DNA of 64,000 bases, taken from NCBI GenBank assembly GCA_942159475.1, contig OW804098.1:111172620-111236619 (forward strand). The letters are read 5' to 3'. A model generated the notes under the pieces. The model searched no databases, was not told where the DNA came from, and worked only from the letters and a program-made list of their open reading frames with translations. A program made the position numbers and the translations under genes. This document shows positions 12,575 through 26,400 of the stretch, in pieces; within the stretch, counting starts at the first letter, position 1; the number at the start of each line of letters is the position of its first letter. Source of the stretch: Sthenelais limicola (lineage: Eukaryota; Annelida; Polychaeta; Phyllodocida; Sigalionidae).

Positions 12575-12900
12575 TTGTTTTAAGATTTTTATTCAGCAAG
12601 ACATTATGCAGGGTATGCACTATTCACAGAAAGGCTGATTTAAATCAATTAGAAAAAAGTTAGAAAAATTCATAGATAAATACATTTACAGATATCAATA
12701 TCTAGTTATACAGAGGTATTACGATATACAGCTTAGTCATCAGAAATGCGTAAGCTCGCAATTAATCACTGACAATATCGCGAATAGGAAGAAAAATTAA
12801 AAAATAAAAAGTTAAAAACATACACCCGGGACAGTGTCCTTTGCACAACAAGCCAAGCATAAACAAAATTAGGTAAACTACCAGTATACACAAATTTCAA
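12575..12900 (-). repeat. LINE 3'-end-like repeat
   Basis: Shares TTTAAGAT(A)TTTATTCAG, an ATTATGCA block and an ACACCCGGG(A/C)A block with 61111-61330, which is the 3' end of the minus-strand LINE at 61-63 kb. 18270-18500 looks like a third relative. No coding part is retained. Confidence 0.45.
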
Positions 12901-13029
12901 ATAATTGTTCTTATTCGAGACCATAGAAACTGCCATAGCCTCAAAGTACTCGGGGTTCAGATGTACTAATGGATAATACCTGAAAGTTTTGTGAAATATT
13001 CATATTCTTTTTTTCATTGAACACCCGCA

Positions 13030-13200
13030 TAATAATAATAATAATAATAATAAAATTCTTTTATTTCGTGACTAGTTTACAGAAATACAGGTAGTACATG
13101 TCAGGTCAAGACCTGGTCTTCCCATGCATGCCTAGTTACAGGGGGTTGACTAGCTAATTTTTTATGGGGTTGACTAGGGGTTTGGTAATGGGGCTAAGGT
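13030..13200 (-). repeat. Truncated repeat ending in an (ATA)n tract
   Basis: (ATA)n at 13030-13052 is followed by AAATTCTTTTATTTCGTGAC and a short palindrome (CAGGTCAAGACCTG). The layout is that of a short 3' end of a minus-strand retroposon with a microsatellite tail. Confidence 0.45.
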
Positions 13201-13901
13201 TGGGGGTCAGTTTACATATCATAGAGCCTCTTATCAAGTGAGAAAATATTAAAAATTATGGTCAATTCGTGTTGGGAGAATTAACCCCAAGAATTCAGAC
13301 TTTTAATGCAGTGATATTGTTCTCGTATCGGTAAAATTGCTGATTATGACCTTGCCTACGATGTGATATTGATAATAAGTACAATATATCCAGAAATGGC
13401 TATAGGGATAGATTACGTTACGTTTGTTTCAATTATGCATACAAGTATTAATGTACTAGGTGCAAATGGTTTACGCCTTTCTATAGCCCTGGGTATATCC
13501 TGAAATATCCCTAAAATTTGGGAACGATACTGTTCTGATATTGTTCCGAATTGTCAACTGCTAGAAATTAACACTGGAATTACTATAGGAAACAAAATGA
13601 TTAATATTGTGATATTAAACCAGGATTAATGATTAATTCAAAATATTATATTATTAGAAAGAATGGATTTAGGAGAACAAATTCTAATTGTAGTTAAATG
13701 GCGATTGTAGTTAATTGACGATCTCCCATATTACAAACATCATTATTGTACTTCATGGTAGAGCTCATCACTTGGGTAACATAGATAGCAACGGTTATTA
13801 TCCATCTATCATGTATTTTGATGCATTTGAAATGAATATGGATGTCAAATGGTGACAATTTGCCTGACACCATAGCATTTTGGTGGCATTCCAATACCCG
13901 T

Positions 13902-13961
13902 ATAAATAAATAAATACATAAATAAATAAATACATGAATAAATAAATAAATAAATAAATAG
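13902..13961. repeat. (AAAT)n microsatellite
   Basis: AAATAAAT repeats interrupted by two ACATA/CATG variants. The apparent transmembrane-like minus-strand frame across it is an artefact of the repeat. Confidence 0.85.
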
Positions 13962-14712
13962 AGTTGAAGGATTGTCGTTGTTTTGAAGGATAACACAATG
14001 CTTAGTTCTCATTCATAATGACACATCTTTGCATTCTGTTTATTATTTAATTTCTGAGCCTCAGCACAGTATATATAGTATGTATTGACGATAGACAATG
14101 CAGGTATAATTATTGTAGTGGTAACTGATTGGTGGCGGGGTTGCTAGGGCGATTGAATTTGTTGTGTTACACTCACTCTGCAGACGACCATGCCTTGAAA
14201 CAGTCGAGGTAGCAGGCAAAACTTTTAATAAAGACGGCCTCAATGGTCGCACCTTCTAGTCGCTCCCTTGAGTTGTGTTATTATTATTATCATAGGGAAA
14301 CATAATTGATGTGTATGTCAAATGGCAACATTTACCTACACCAGCCCATTTTGCCCCTTAATCAGACTAATTACATGAATAAATACATTATTTCTGCCAC
14401 CGTTTGATACCTAAAGACATGAGTACATGATGGGTGTATTGCTTACTAAGTAATGCCCTGGCATTGCTGCGGCCCTAGTGAGAGTCATCTACACTATCCC
14501 TCTCACCCCTGCTCCTCAGACAGGCACCCCCTGTGCTCTCCCTCACTCCTTCGCTGCTCCTCCTAGCATACACACCTACATTCTCTTCTCCTCCACGAGG
14601 TTAATCCTCTAGCCAACATTTTGGCTGCTACACACTGAAGTACTTCACAGCATCTGGACTACACAATTCCAGCTTAGCATCAGAGTGATATACGACCAGA
14701 CATATTAGCGAG

Positions 14713-16915
14713 ATGGAAGGAAGAGTACTGATAGAAGATATTGGCTCTGAGCAAGGCAACCCTCAGGGCGAAGAAAAGGCCCAGGTGGAGAAAGGCAGCA
14801 CGAGGAAGGCCGCAGGTCGGCCTCCAGCCCCTACAAAGGCCCCCACATGCAAGTCTCTACAAAAGGAGCTTACCTCTCTACAGGAGCAGATGTCACATGT
14901 AGCAAGCACCTTGAATAAGCTCGTTGAGAGAAATGATACAGACAACATTTCCACCAGATCATCATCTTCCAAAAGATCTAGGGAAAGTAGTAGATCAAAA
15001 CACAGCTCTCAGCGGTCTGAGGGGTGAGGGTCACCGGCTCGCTCAACTCCTCCACCTGCTCATGCGATGTCCAGAACTGGGTCACAGACTCAAATAAAAG
15101 GGCTCTGTCAACACCCCATGTCCTACAGGGCCAAGTGGCCACAGATGAATTTGTCAAGCGTCAACTGGATAAAGAACGATTCGCTGATGGCCTACATGGT
15201 AAGGTTATCATTATGTCAGACGTTCATAGATCTGGTATTCTATCAAAACCATACATGTATGTATACCGAGAGGGTAACCAAATAGTTAAACAGAGGTTGG
15301 ATGCCAGACCAATGCTAACATCAGTATCAGTGGAGTAATTTGACGGCTATCTGGAATTGCTCAATGACCCTCTAGCATACAAAGATGAGGATTACAAAGA
15401 TATGATGCATCATCTTCGCCAAGTAACCCAGGACACCATTGAGCACCCATGGCCAACTGTCAGATGCTGGACCCAGTACACATGGGACACCATTGACAAT
15501 GTAAAATTCCAGTGGTCAGATCGCGCGGCTATAGAGGATGAACGTGTGCGCATCTGCCTCTCTGGAGGCGGAGTCGCGATGACCACTAACCCGACTCAGG
15601 ATACCAAGAAAGCATGGGATACTAGTGGACAGCCCAAGGATAACAAGTCTGTCCAGGCTGTGTGCAGGCCATTCAACACATGGCAGGGATGTCCCCAGCC
15701 TTCCGACCATTCACAAGACGGAGTACTACAACTGCACATAAATACGCACATACTGTGACTCAGTTGGGAGAAAGGCCCACCTTGGTCTGAAGGTGTGTGC
15801 TAGTTTGCCATACTAGGCAGAACATGGACTCTAGTAATACCAATACGGGCAACAAGGCCACTACTACTCAAGGAGGCCAGAGTAACTAGGCGGCCAGATT
15901 CATGGCGGGAACAGCCCCGGATAACTCAAGCACTACCTCCACAGGTGGCACATCGACAGGCAAACCCGATGCGCCAGGCCAGGCTCCCATGCAGGATATA
16001 GGGCAGCCTGACCCAGTTCACATTAGTACACATTGCGTACATTAGTCCACGGGATCTCGCCAACCTCGAGACCTCAGGCAGTATCCGTCATGGCTGACAG
16101 TCAACAACAAAAGCCAACATCGCAGTAAGTAAGACATCATCACAGCTGAATCCTAATGCAATACCTCAACTTAATAGCCCCAAATAGGAATATATAATGA
16201 ACAGTAATCCTCAACACATACCCAATGCATACTTTGAACACGTGGAGAAGATCTGTAGCAGTAAGGAGTAGCCTGGCACTGTGCCGACACACTCAATCTA
16301 TCTCGCTGCACACAGATGCATGCAGTGACTGGATCCGTGCACAGGTGATCTAGAAAACACATATTCATTGGTGATATCATATGGTGTGCCTAATGCCATT
16401 GGGGCCAGAACCCCACTTCCTACACACCTGAACTTGACAACCTGGCACGATCACTTCGCAGTCAGACCAAGAACTCATTGACTTTATTACGTATGGTTTC
16501 CCTATGGGATATATGGGCCCCACATCCAACAATGCCCATGGGGGTAATCACTCTAGTGCAATCAAATATGCGGATAAGATTAATGACTTTATCAATGAAG
16601 AGCTCGACCTAAAGGTAATACTAGGCCCGTTTGAGCAGCCTCCTTTCCTAGAGTGGTATCACATGTCATGTCTCATGCCAAGAAGGACTCCGAGGACAGA
16701 CGGGTGAATATCGACCTCACCTTCCTGGAAGAAAACTCCAATAACAAGTTCATAGTGAAGAACTCTGTATGGGGGACAGGAAAGACCACACTCTCTCCCC
16801 ACTGTAGAAGACATAGTCAGCGAGATCAAATCAATGTCTGGAGACATACACCTCGCTATACTTGATATATCTAGGGCATATAAGAACTTTACCAGTGACC
16901 CACTCGACGAGATGT
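14713..16915 (+). pseudogene. Decayed Ngaro-like retrotransposon: ORF1 and the start of RT
   Basis: Three successive broken frames (14713-15027, 15131-15338, 15357-15758) match the organisation of ORF1 in the intact element at 33.4-38.6 kb. Both have a basic, low-complexity head and then a segment with F/IEWSD-x-A-x-I-x-DER-x-[KR] (here FQWSDRAAIEDERVRI) just before a Cys-containing tail. Farther on, 16620-16760 reads GPFEQPPFLEW, then a VNIDL segment and KNSVWG, corresponding to [21 protein letters not shown] and RNSVFGW of the intact RT. 16820-16905 reads AILDISRAYKNF, corresponding to [12 protein letters not shown]. The copy stops there, before the YxDD box, RNase H and the recombinase. 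Frameshifts and stops show it is long dead. Confidence 0.75.
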
Positions 16916-17298
16916 GACAGACCCGCCCTCTGTGGGCGGACAAGCCCTTTCTAAAATTTGTGACATCACCCAACCCACTGTTGCCGTAACGGGGGTCTAA
17001 ATTTTTTTTTAACATATAGACTTAGAAGAACTAAAAATGAAACCCCCCTTACCTCCATTACTTATATCATTGTTTATGATTACTACATCCATTGTATTCA
17101 TTGAAAAATCTCCAGCTCCAGCATTTTTTCCTGCTAAATAGAGAGGTTAGAATACTGAAAAAATTATATGGGGTAGCCTCCTGTCACCGTAACGGGGGCA
17201 ATTCATATAGAAATCTGGACCGTTCCCCTTTGCCCTTACTGTTAGAATAGAGGTCACTATGTTCGGATAAATATTATGTAATTGGCCTTTAATACAAT

Positions 17299-17487
17299 AA
17301 AAAAAAAAAGCTGCCCTGACCACAATATTCATAACTAATGTTCCCAATTTCGTCTATTAATAGTAGCAATATATCTAGTTTATGTATGAGAAAAAGTAAA
17401 TCAATGTAAGCAATTACAAAAAAAATATGAATTTTCAGCCCTGGATGGCCAAATGATGCATTTTTGGTGGAATCGCTCATATGTCGT
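17299..17487 (-). repeat. Dispersed repeat, inverted copy of 2976-3150
   Basis: The reverse complement is collinear with 2976-3150, including GCCATCCAGGGCTGAAAAT and GTCAGGGCAGC. Non-coding. Confidence 0.65.
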
Positions 17488-18269
17488 GATGAGTGTTTTC
17501 TAATCATGATGGTGCTGCTGCTAGCTTCAGAAAAGGACTAGTATAGTATTGTAGTGACACTTAATAGGGGAGTTGTATCTCTCACTGTGCATGTCTGTCC
17601 CAGTGCATGGGACGGATTCAGTTGAAGTCTGACATACAAATATTTAGCAACGTTTTTATCAAACATTGCAAAATATTTTCACAAATATAATAGCTTGTAT
17701 AAATGATCTATAAAAACCGAATGCATGATGAGAAAGATGGAGACTTGTGTTATGGAAGCATGTATAACACCCGGATATTGACATAAGAGCATTGATAAAT
17801 ACTCCATGCTGAACATGGCATGCTTTGTACCATTACTCCCATAATTTCATGCGAATCAAGTTTCAAAATGGCAGCTATGCAATTCCCCTATACTCAGTCT
17901 GTGCAATAAAATGTGCTACTTATTGTATAAACTGACATGTAATGGGTGCATAGGCTTTTGGCGACTTTCCTTTTTACATTCATTCTATATTTAGGCATTT
18001 GTCGTGATGAGTGTTTTTTAATCATGATGGGGAACATGACATGGGGAAATTCCCTGCATGTGCTCAGGGGGTGAACTGGAGGTAGAAGGGGGTGGGTGGT
18101 TAGCGGCACGGATAGAAGGGGGTGGTGGAGGGGTGTTGAAGGGATCATTCAGAGCCTGATATGGCTGAGTGGGCTTGTAGGAAAGAGAACTAGAGAAAAA
18201 TAACCATTTTGTCATACACTTGAGTCCCCATAGCTCCTTTTTATTTTCAAAGCATATCATCAACTTTTG

Positions 18270-18500
18270 TTTACGTTTTTGATATTTTATTCAGCATTGA
18301 GCATTATGTAATACACCATTCTCAGAACAAGCTGGTTTACACATACAAAAGACAAAATAATAGGAAAAGCGTGGAGTTTATAGTGAGATATAAAACCATA
18401 ACCTAGGGCTGTGTTACTGAATTCAACATACAACAACAGAACTGTCCAAGGTGACACACTTCATACACAAAATGGTGCAGACGTTAGTAGACAGATAGCA
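18270..18500 (-). repeat. LINE 3'-end-like repeat
   Basis: TATTTTATTCAGCA, an ATTATG block and TTCTCAGAACAAGCTG resemble the 12575 repeat (TTTTATTCAGCA, ATTATGCA, TTCACAGAAAGGCTG) in order. Confidence 0.4.
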
Positions 18501-19138
18501 CATTGTTTTTAAGATTTTTATCTTATTCGGTCTCTATACTTACACCTCTATATCTACATTCTCATGTTTTTGTTCATTATGATATATATTTGTAAGGGAT
18601 AAGTGGGACTTGGATAACCGATCTATCAGTCCACAAGCTTTGGTAAATTAAATTTATCACATGACCATCACTAGTAGAAAGTTCAATGTGTCATTTTTAC
18701 CCTTGCCCCCTCCCACAATCCAATTGTAATAGCTGATGTCTTGCCACACAAAAACAAATCAAATTACTCTACACCTTAAATGTAGCATGATGGTACATTA
18801 GTATTTGTATAAAGGAAACAAAGAGGAGATAACCAGAAGAACAAAGAGAGGAAAAAACATCAATATTTTTACTAAAAAAAATGTATCTGACCATCAGCCA
18901 GACATGCCTAGGGCAGCTATTAGCTGTGTTCCTGGTCTTACACTGCTATGCCTATGACATTGGTCAGAAGTTGGTGGACTTCTGCCTGCTGGCGTCAGGC
19001 TGAATGTACATCCTACCATCTACGTCTAAGGGATGTGCATTACCAATGTGCCACCGGCGCCCCCTCCGGTCATGCCTGATCGCCCCGGCGTTAGCGGCCT
19101 GCCGTGCGTCATGTTGAAAAATGTGAAAAAGCTGCTTG

Positions 19139-19210
19139 GTCTGGGATTCGACCCCACAATGTTCAGATTTGAAGTCCTAGGTGCTAACCATTTGACCATA
19201 GAGGACTGTA
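19139..19210 (-). repeat. tRNA-derived SINE head
   Basis: On the minus strand, TCCTCTATGG is followed by an A box (GGTCAAATGGTTAG, 19184-19198) and a strong B box (GGGTCGAATCCC, 19143-19155), in a tRNA-Glu-like layout. The acceptor-stem end does not pair properly, so it is a SINE head or a tRNA pseudogene rather than a working tRNA. The body would run toward 18850, where the minus strand ends in a T/A-rich tail. Confidence 0.7.
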
Positions 19211-20231
19211 GAGATGATGCCTATAAACAATGGGCATATCTGGACTTCACCTTATAGTATACCTGTATTAGTAGACCTGTTACATAATAGCTGCATTGGC
19301 GGATACCTGTGAATATTTCACACCTGTTATGGATGTCCATACATGAATGTTGGGGATTAATGTACTTCTCCCAGATGATGCTCATATTCTGAGATTCACA
19401 GTGTAATATTGGCAAGGCATTCATTCTCAATATTCATTTCTTTTTGTGTACAAAGCAGGGTCTTGGGTTATTAGTTTTTTTCATATTCTGAAACCAGAGA
19501 GGACTAATAGGGGACCTCCACTATTGGCAAGTAGCGGCTAATGGTGCCAATAGAGTTGCCAATAGATTTTCGACTGATGACCGGCGAGTAGAGGCATATT
19601 AAACAATCAGCACATCCGTCAAAAGATTTTAAGGCTGTAATTACAAAAGGAAAGGAACTAGACCTTAAGCGACACCAGATGGTGGCCTTGTTGCCGTTGA
19701 GGTAACTCTCATGAGAGGTAAGGAACTATTCCAGTCCCGGATTCAGCCTATTGTTAATCCAGGGCCGATGTCCACACAACTGTAAAATAAACAGTTTCGG
19801 CCACTTTCCGCCCCATGCCCAGCAGAAAAATTAGTCCTAAGTGGGGATATCTAGCCCTGTGGGTAGCATAAATACATGTACCTAATGTATGTGGTAGTAT
19901 TGTGCATTTATTATACCTTTCCAGAGGTTGGTATGATACTCCCATAGTCTTAAACACTGAGCGCCATATCAAAGATAGTGTAGAATACGGCTGTGGTATT
20001 ACCCGCACCCGGCCATATTACCCGCACTAGAGAAGAAATAGTCTTTGACCTAGACAATATTCGCCAGTCTGACTTAATGAGGATTAATATGATATGTATA
20101 TGAAAGAGAGGACGGTCACTGTCCCCCACGTTATTGTAATAATGATATGTTCTTTCTATTTAAAGTCTGACATAGTTTAATGGACTACACCTCCACCTTT
20201 GTGTTATGTCAATGACACCCTGTTACTCCCT

Positions 20232-20249
20232 CCCCCCCCCCCCCCCCCC
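20232..20249. repeat. Poly(C) tract
   Basis: Eighteen consecutive C residues, then GCCCCC. Purely simple sequence, about 180 nt before the astacin start codon. Confidence 0.9.
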
Positions 20250-20429
20250 GCCCCCAGTCACCTATCCCAGTCACCCCCGACAGCCCTACGCCAGAAATTC
20301 CTGGTGCAATATATCACAATCTCAGGCAAAAGGAGGGGTGAAGCTGTGTATGGATACTGTGGATAGGGGGTATTAACAAGCCAACAAGAAGGAGGAGAAG
20401 GAATATAAGATATCAACACGTTTCCTAAG

Positions 20430-20495
20430 ATGGGTCCTGCCCTCTACAGGCCATGGCTTGGCATGCTATTGGCCTTATCTCTGGTCATATTAATG
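20430..20495 (+). CDS. Astacin exon 1: start codon and signal peptide
   Basis: The ATG at 20430 is preceded by an in-frame TAA at 20406-20408. It encodes a short head and then a hydrophobic stretch ([13 protein letters not shown]) typical of a signal-peptide core. Donor GTAAGT follows 20495; phase 0. Confidence 0.8.
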
Positions 20496-23400
20496 GTAAG
20501 TTATTTATTGTGTAGGCCTATTATAAATAGGAGCATTCACTGGGTCCAGGGCCCTGTTGTATAAGCTAAGCAAGGAATTTTTTTGTTGGAATTTTTCCCT
20601 CCCTACATTCATTCCTACATAAAATCCCAGCTCTTAGGAATATTCCTTGCTGTATGGGTGTGGGTCAGCAAAGTAGAAAGTAAATAGGATGCATAGGATT
20701 CACCCATTTCTTCGGTTTAAACATTGATATAATACATTTCCTTCAATTAGATTCTCTCCCATGCTAAGGTCATGCGATGTTCACATGATAGTTGGTCCCT
20801 TGCTCTCAACCCCCCCTCCCCTCCCATTACTCTTGACCCAAGCATGAAGCCTCCCCTCCCTCCCCCAGTCTGTTTTCCCCCACCCACTAATGAGTTTAGC
20901 ACAGGGAACACTAGATAATTCTATTTCTTGTTGCTAAGACAATCAAGCATGTATATACACACAACAACAGGTGTCCAGCATTACCTCCCTCCCCCTCTCC
21001 ACCCAGGTCCCGCATGGCGGCCCAGGCCCAGGCGGAGGGGAGGGGGGGAGAGGTGGAAGGCGAGGGGAACGACCATTTTAGCTGGTAAAACCAACCCAAA
21101 AGAATGAAATTCTTTACAGCTTACCCCAACATCATAGATACTAGAGGACCAGCTTAACGCTTGAGTAGCCTCTCGCATATATGAGATTTCTCACGAACCG
21201 CCGTACTAGGTCTGAATAAAACATTTTTCCTTTCCCTAACTACCCTTATCCAGGAAATTAGAGCATGAGACAATGTTTTAAACATTTCATTTTGAGCATG
21301 AGCTACCCTTTTGATGTATGATAGTTTGTTGTCCAAATTTAGTTTGGTCGTCCGAAAATGTACTAAAGCACTTTTGACTTATTAGTCCAAAAATTAGATC
21401 ACTTTTTAACCACTAACCCCTTAAAGTTGTATTGAACAATCATATTAATTTCAGATAAAAGTACCTCATAATATATTACTCATATGTATTTTTCCATGAG
21501 CAAATATTTCATTACAATTTGTATCAAAACCACTTGATTTCATTTAGTGAAAACTACCCATTACATGTGAACACGACTTGTACTAAGATCTAGTCATAGG
21601 CGTGAACGAGAACTCATAATCCCAAGGACTATTATGTTATTGGGTGTTCATGTAGCAAAAGCTTTATAGTTAAGTAATGATTGTTGTTTTATTATCATTG
21701 CAAACATCTATAGGACACATCTTTGGTAAACAATTTCAAAGAATCAAACATAGTGTAGGCCTATATTTTAACTTTGATAGCCTCACTGTCCTTTGATACA
21801 CGAACATACCTCATTATTGTAACAAAGGGCATGAAGGGGGAGGGGAAACATGACTCATCACCACTCCTTGTACACCCTGGTCACTTGTTTTACACCTACA
21901 CCGGTAACTTGAGTTACAGACACACAAGATGGCAGCAGGTGTTTTTCACACTTTTGTATTTCATTGAATTCTTGTATTACAAATCTAAATAATACACCAG
22001 TTAAAAGGAGAATATATAATTAATGACAATATTTGGTTAGGCCTCGGCAGTTATAGCAAAGCAAGGATAAAAACAGTTGTTAACAACATAGGTAAAGCGT
22101 TGTGCTCTAGCAGAAAACCGTTGGGTTTTACTTATTTATGTCAAAGAGAAAATAATAAATATCAATACTTGCCATTTGTTCAAGACAAAGTGTTCAGGTC
22201 AAAACTACTGCACATACATGGGAGTCTGTACACAGATATAAAAAAATTAGAAGTCAATCTCTCGCAAGCATGCAACAAAAAAGGTCTTGTACCAACGTTT
22301 ATATCCTCTTGTAATTCCAAGTGTAACATATTGTATAGTAGGCCTACCCATGTAACTGAAATACATAGGACTGTAACTCAAACTGACTTCTAGACTAGTA
22401 CATCCGTAACTCATCAGGAAAGGTACCATTTTAACTCATTGAGTTGATTCTTTCAGCACATAACATTTCAATACTTATTAATTATTATTTTACCATCAAC
22501 CTCTAATAAAAATATTGTAAATCCCTTCGTCATGCAATAGAAACAGGGTAAAATAGATACTTTAGACTTTTATTTTCCCTATGACTTGTAATTTCCTTCT
22601 TCAACATCATAACTAAATATATAAAACTTCCTACTCAAGATTGTGTATGGAATATATCTTAGTGTTTCTAAGATCATTCCGTGGAGAATATATTTAGTTA
22701 TATTGACTAGTGAATGTCTATCTAGAAACATCACTTTAATTCAAACATAATCAAATATAGAAGTACTTATTAGAAATCCTAATTCAATAAAATCGTTGGA
22801 ATCCCCTTGATTTCATCCATGTGAATATGATAGTATCTCAAAATCAATTTCTTCATGGATTATGATTAGATTCTCTTAGACACTTCACACATATCAATAA
22901 AACTATGGTAGATGTGTCATAAAAACCAGAGACAAACTCACCTCTTCAGATGATTAAGATGACTTTATTATCATATTGTGTCTAATAATTATAAATTGGT
23001 ACCATAATCTCTTTACTCCCTTCATTTCCAGATGATCAACGTTGTTGGAAGTGAGAGTATCGATGAAATAATTGAGCTGTCATTTAGAAGCCGTGAGTGT
23101 TATTCCAGTAATGTCCAGAAAGCGTGCAAATCTAGAGAGTCCTGCTTTGGCATGTTATAGAATTAGATTCCACATGCAAGGTATGCTTTAATGTTTTTTC
23201 ACCATTCTTTTCAATCACCACAAGGTGAATGGGTGATTAAGGTAAACCTGAAATGTGATGAATCAATGGGTAGGCCTACTGTTTATATGCATGCTCCCTA
23301 TAGCCTGTCTCAATGGGAAAGTGGTTAGAATGTGAGAAGTCCCAGAGCAAACAGTTTTTTTCCATTTGTCTCATTTTGTAATCACTTTGTTTTAAAAATC

Positions 23401-26400
23401 GCATCAATATCTCAACATCAGGGGCTCAGTGTTCATCTTTTCAAACCATACAATAAGTTAGTTGATGCCAATCCGTTTTAATTGGCGAAAGAATTTGGGA
23501 GGCTGAGATCGAATAACGTAAGAAATGTGAGTTAAATGGGGTCTGGGAGATATAGTTTTGTCCAACCCGATCTTAGGGTGGCAGTACTAAGCTTGTGTTT
23601 TGTGAAAAATGGTTGTCACACGGAGCCATTACTTGTCTAGTTAGTTATGTGAGTCATGATTACTGAAGCTGCACGAAATACAATCTATGATTGTGTACTG
23701 AACTGTGATTCCTGCTAATGACAATTCACACAATATCCTTTCTTATCCTATTATACAGGTAGTTCTTCTGGCATTTCGGCGGACCACTCCATGGTCAGGG
23801 TTGAGTTGGATATGTTGTTTTCCATGGCAGACTATGAAGCCATGAGACAGAAGTAAGTCAAGATTTTATTTGTAATTGTTTATAGTACAGGCATTTTAGC
23901 ATGGAACCCGGAATAAAATAATGTAAAGCTGATTTTTGGATATATGATGCGGGACACATGGGGGAACATTCCCTGAAAAGTCCCCACCTGGGGACTGCAT
24001 GCTTTTTGAGATTTTGACGTTTTTGCGTCATTTTCCACAAAATAGCATTGGTCTCTATGGGAAAAAGCACCTGGCTCAGGCCATTATTGCCAATATTAAG
24101 AATATTTAGCATTGTTATTTGCAGGGAATATAAGATATATAAAATATACTGTATAGGTTGGGTTACCATAGTAAACAAGTACATATGGAGATTCCAAAAA
24201 TATATATTTCAACAAAATATCTTTATTTTTTTATTTTGTTGCCATGGCAACGGTCAGATTTTAGAGCCAGGTGCTTTTTCCCATAGAGACCAATGCTATT
24301 TTGTGGAAAATGACGCAAAAACGTCAAAATCTCAAAAAGCACGCAGTCCCCAGGTGGAGACTTTTCAGGGAATGTTCCCCCATGTGTCCCGCATCATATA
24401 TCCAAAAATCAGCTTTACATTATTTTATTCCGGGTTTGGCCTAAAATCTACCTAAAATGCCTGTATTATTATGCCTTTGCGAGATCTGGGCTTCTGAGGG
24501 ACTCATCCATACATGTAGTGGTTTAATGGAAGCTGGTTAGCCTGGGGTTACCTACGATAGTTAAATTTTTTATTGGTTAGTTTTAATTTGTTTTATTTAT
24601 ATATCAGGTGGAGCATCCCAATTGTTGTGTATTTTCTGAGGTCAATGCCATTAGTATTATTGATGTTTATATATATATATGATATAAGTAATTCTATTAC
24701 TATCACTATTAAATATTTTATTACAACATTGAACCAGTTACAAGAGGGAAAAGAAACGACAAAAATAAAGCAATTTAAAGCGACACATATCACTGAGCTC
24801 CCGATTTTTCAAAAGTTTGCTTCAATTTCCAATATGTGCTAGATGATTATGTCAGTAATCAATACCCTGAAGGATTAATGCTAGGAAAAAGGGGATTTGG
24901 AGGATTTAAGGATTTAAAACTCAATTTCTCAGGTTGCCACCGGCATCCCCCGGCATCCAAGAGAGCAGACAGTTGCTGACCTAAGTGTGTACTATAAATA
25001 GTTTCTGGGGGTCACTGTAACGGGGCTGGACTGGAGTAAGTGTAGTGGGTATTAGACTGACTCTCCCCTAGTCCTCAACCCTCCACCATATTGAGTTGGC
25101 ACCTACGAGCTGCTTCCTTCTGATTTGAATGGACCCAGCAACTCCACTCCACTCAAACTATATTTGCAAATATCAAATAATCTAATAAATACATAACTTT
25201 GATAATCCACCAAAGGATCGTATCTATGCAAGTAATGGAAATCCGCAATCACATTTAAAATTGACAGAAAGTCAACATAGTGATCTTAGCCACTTTAACA
25301 GTGGGCCCAGAGACAAAAAAAATATGCCTTCTTTGTTTGCATATCATATTTATATGTATAGACTTCATTTGATATGTTACCGTTATCAATAATCGCAAAG
25401 GATTCAAGATTCTGACAACCTTGAAAGGTAAGTATTTGTACATGGTCTTGGGCAGGGAAAGTGGTATCATATTCATGACAGCCTGTGCCCCCAAACCCAA
25501 GAACTTGCCCAAATCACGGACATTCTCATAATGTCGTTCGATGCAAATTGCCTCCTTATAACTCTACTGCTACCATACAAATGATGCCACACCTACTGTG
25601 AGGTCATGACTGCCTTCTATCCCAATCGATTCACTGCCTTCTATCCCAATCGATTCTCACCCAAGCAACACAATGTGTTGCTTAGGAAGTGCGCTAGTTT
25701 AGGCAATGGATTGCTATGTATCAAGTCGTTAGCAACGAGATTGAAAAAGAAGGACTTTCTCATGAAGTATGCCCTATGTTTTAGCAACATATAAACAGTT
25801 TCTAGATTGGCAGTGGTGTAGCATGAATTAAGATAAGCTAAAAAGCAGTTAAAAGGGAAATTGCTTAAAACAAAACAAACTTGATGTAAAAACAAGGAAA
25901 ATTAAACTAGAGTCAATATGTTTCAGAGATACATCAGTAGCAGGAGGCACAAGTGGGCGCAGACGGAAAAAGAGGAAAGCTATACGACGTACTTTCAGAC
26001 GCTGGACAAACAATGAAGTACCATTTAAAATCAGTGCAACATTCTGTAAGCATCCAATATTAGTAAAGATACCAGACTGGATATATATGTGCAGGTGAAC
26101 CATCACCGATTATATTGGAGAAGTCACGCCCCTAACTACGCCGCCTAGGTAACCACGCCCCTCTTGGTCCCCGGTTATGACGTCTCCCCCGTGTTTACAC
26201 ATGACGTCATAGTCGGTAAGCTTCCACGCCCTCCCATTCGTTCCACTCTCAACCGCTTCCTCGCCCAAGCTGCACATATAATTTTTTTTCTTTATTATTA
26301 TATTGTATTGTTATGGTGAAGATAAAACCTCCTGATGAAGGTTTCAAGGCCATTCCTCCGTTCTGTGTTCATTCCGGCGTAGTGCGGGCGTACAAGCCAT

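Larger units (their letters stand above)
8910..14712. other. Intergenic region without host genes
   Basis: No supported host exon. It contains a MITE (9311-9525), a decayed LINE piece (10780-11160), a LINE-like 3' tail (12575-12900), a truncated repeat behind an (ATA)n tract (13030-13200) and an (AAAT)n tract. Short open frames at 10446-10754 and 12151-12489 on the minus strand show no domain. Confidence 0.6.
16916..20429. other. Intergenic region upstream of the astacin gene
   Basis: No host exon or clear core promoter is recognised. It contains the inverted copy of the 2976 repeat (17299-17487), a ~30-bp direct repeat pair (17482-17512 and 18000-18030, TGTCGTGATGAGTG then TAATCATGATGG), a LINE-tail-like stretch (18270-18500), a SINE head (19139-19210) and an 18-C run (20232-20249). 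Confidence 0.6.

Noticed and set aside
13694..13998. Tyr/Phe/Leu-rich minus-strand frame resembling a membrane protein
   Set aside because: Encoded by an (AAAT)n microsatellite.
19139..19210. Functional tRNA gene
   Set aside because: A and B boxes are good but the acceptor stem does not pair and the cloverleaf is incomplete; better explained as a SINE head.
23858..24455. Overlapping frames of 108 and 135 codons on both strands
   Set aside because: Mirror frames within the inverted arms of a foldback element.
26319..26370. CTGATGAAGG motif as a hammerhead ribozyme
   Set aside because: The matching GAAAC half of the core is absent nearby.
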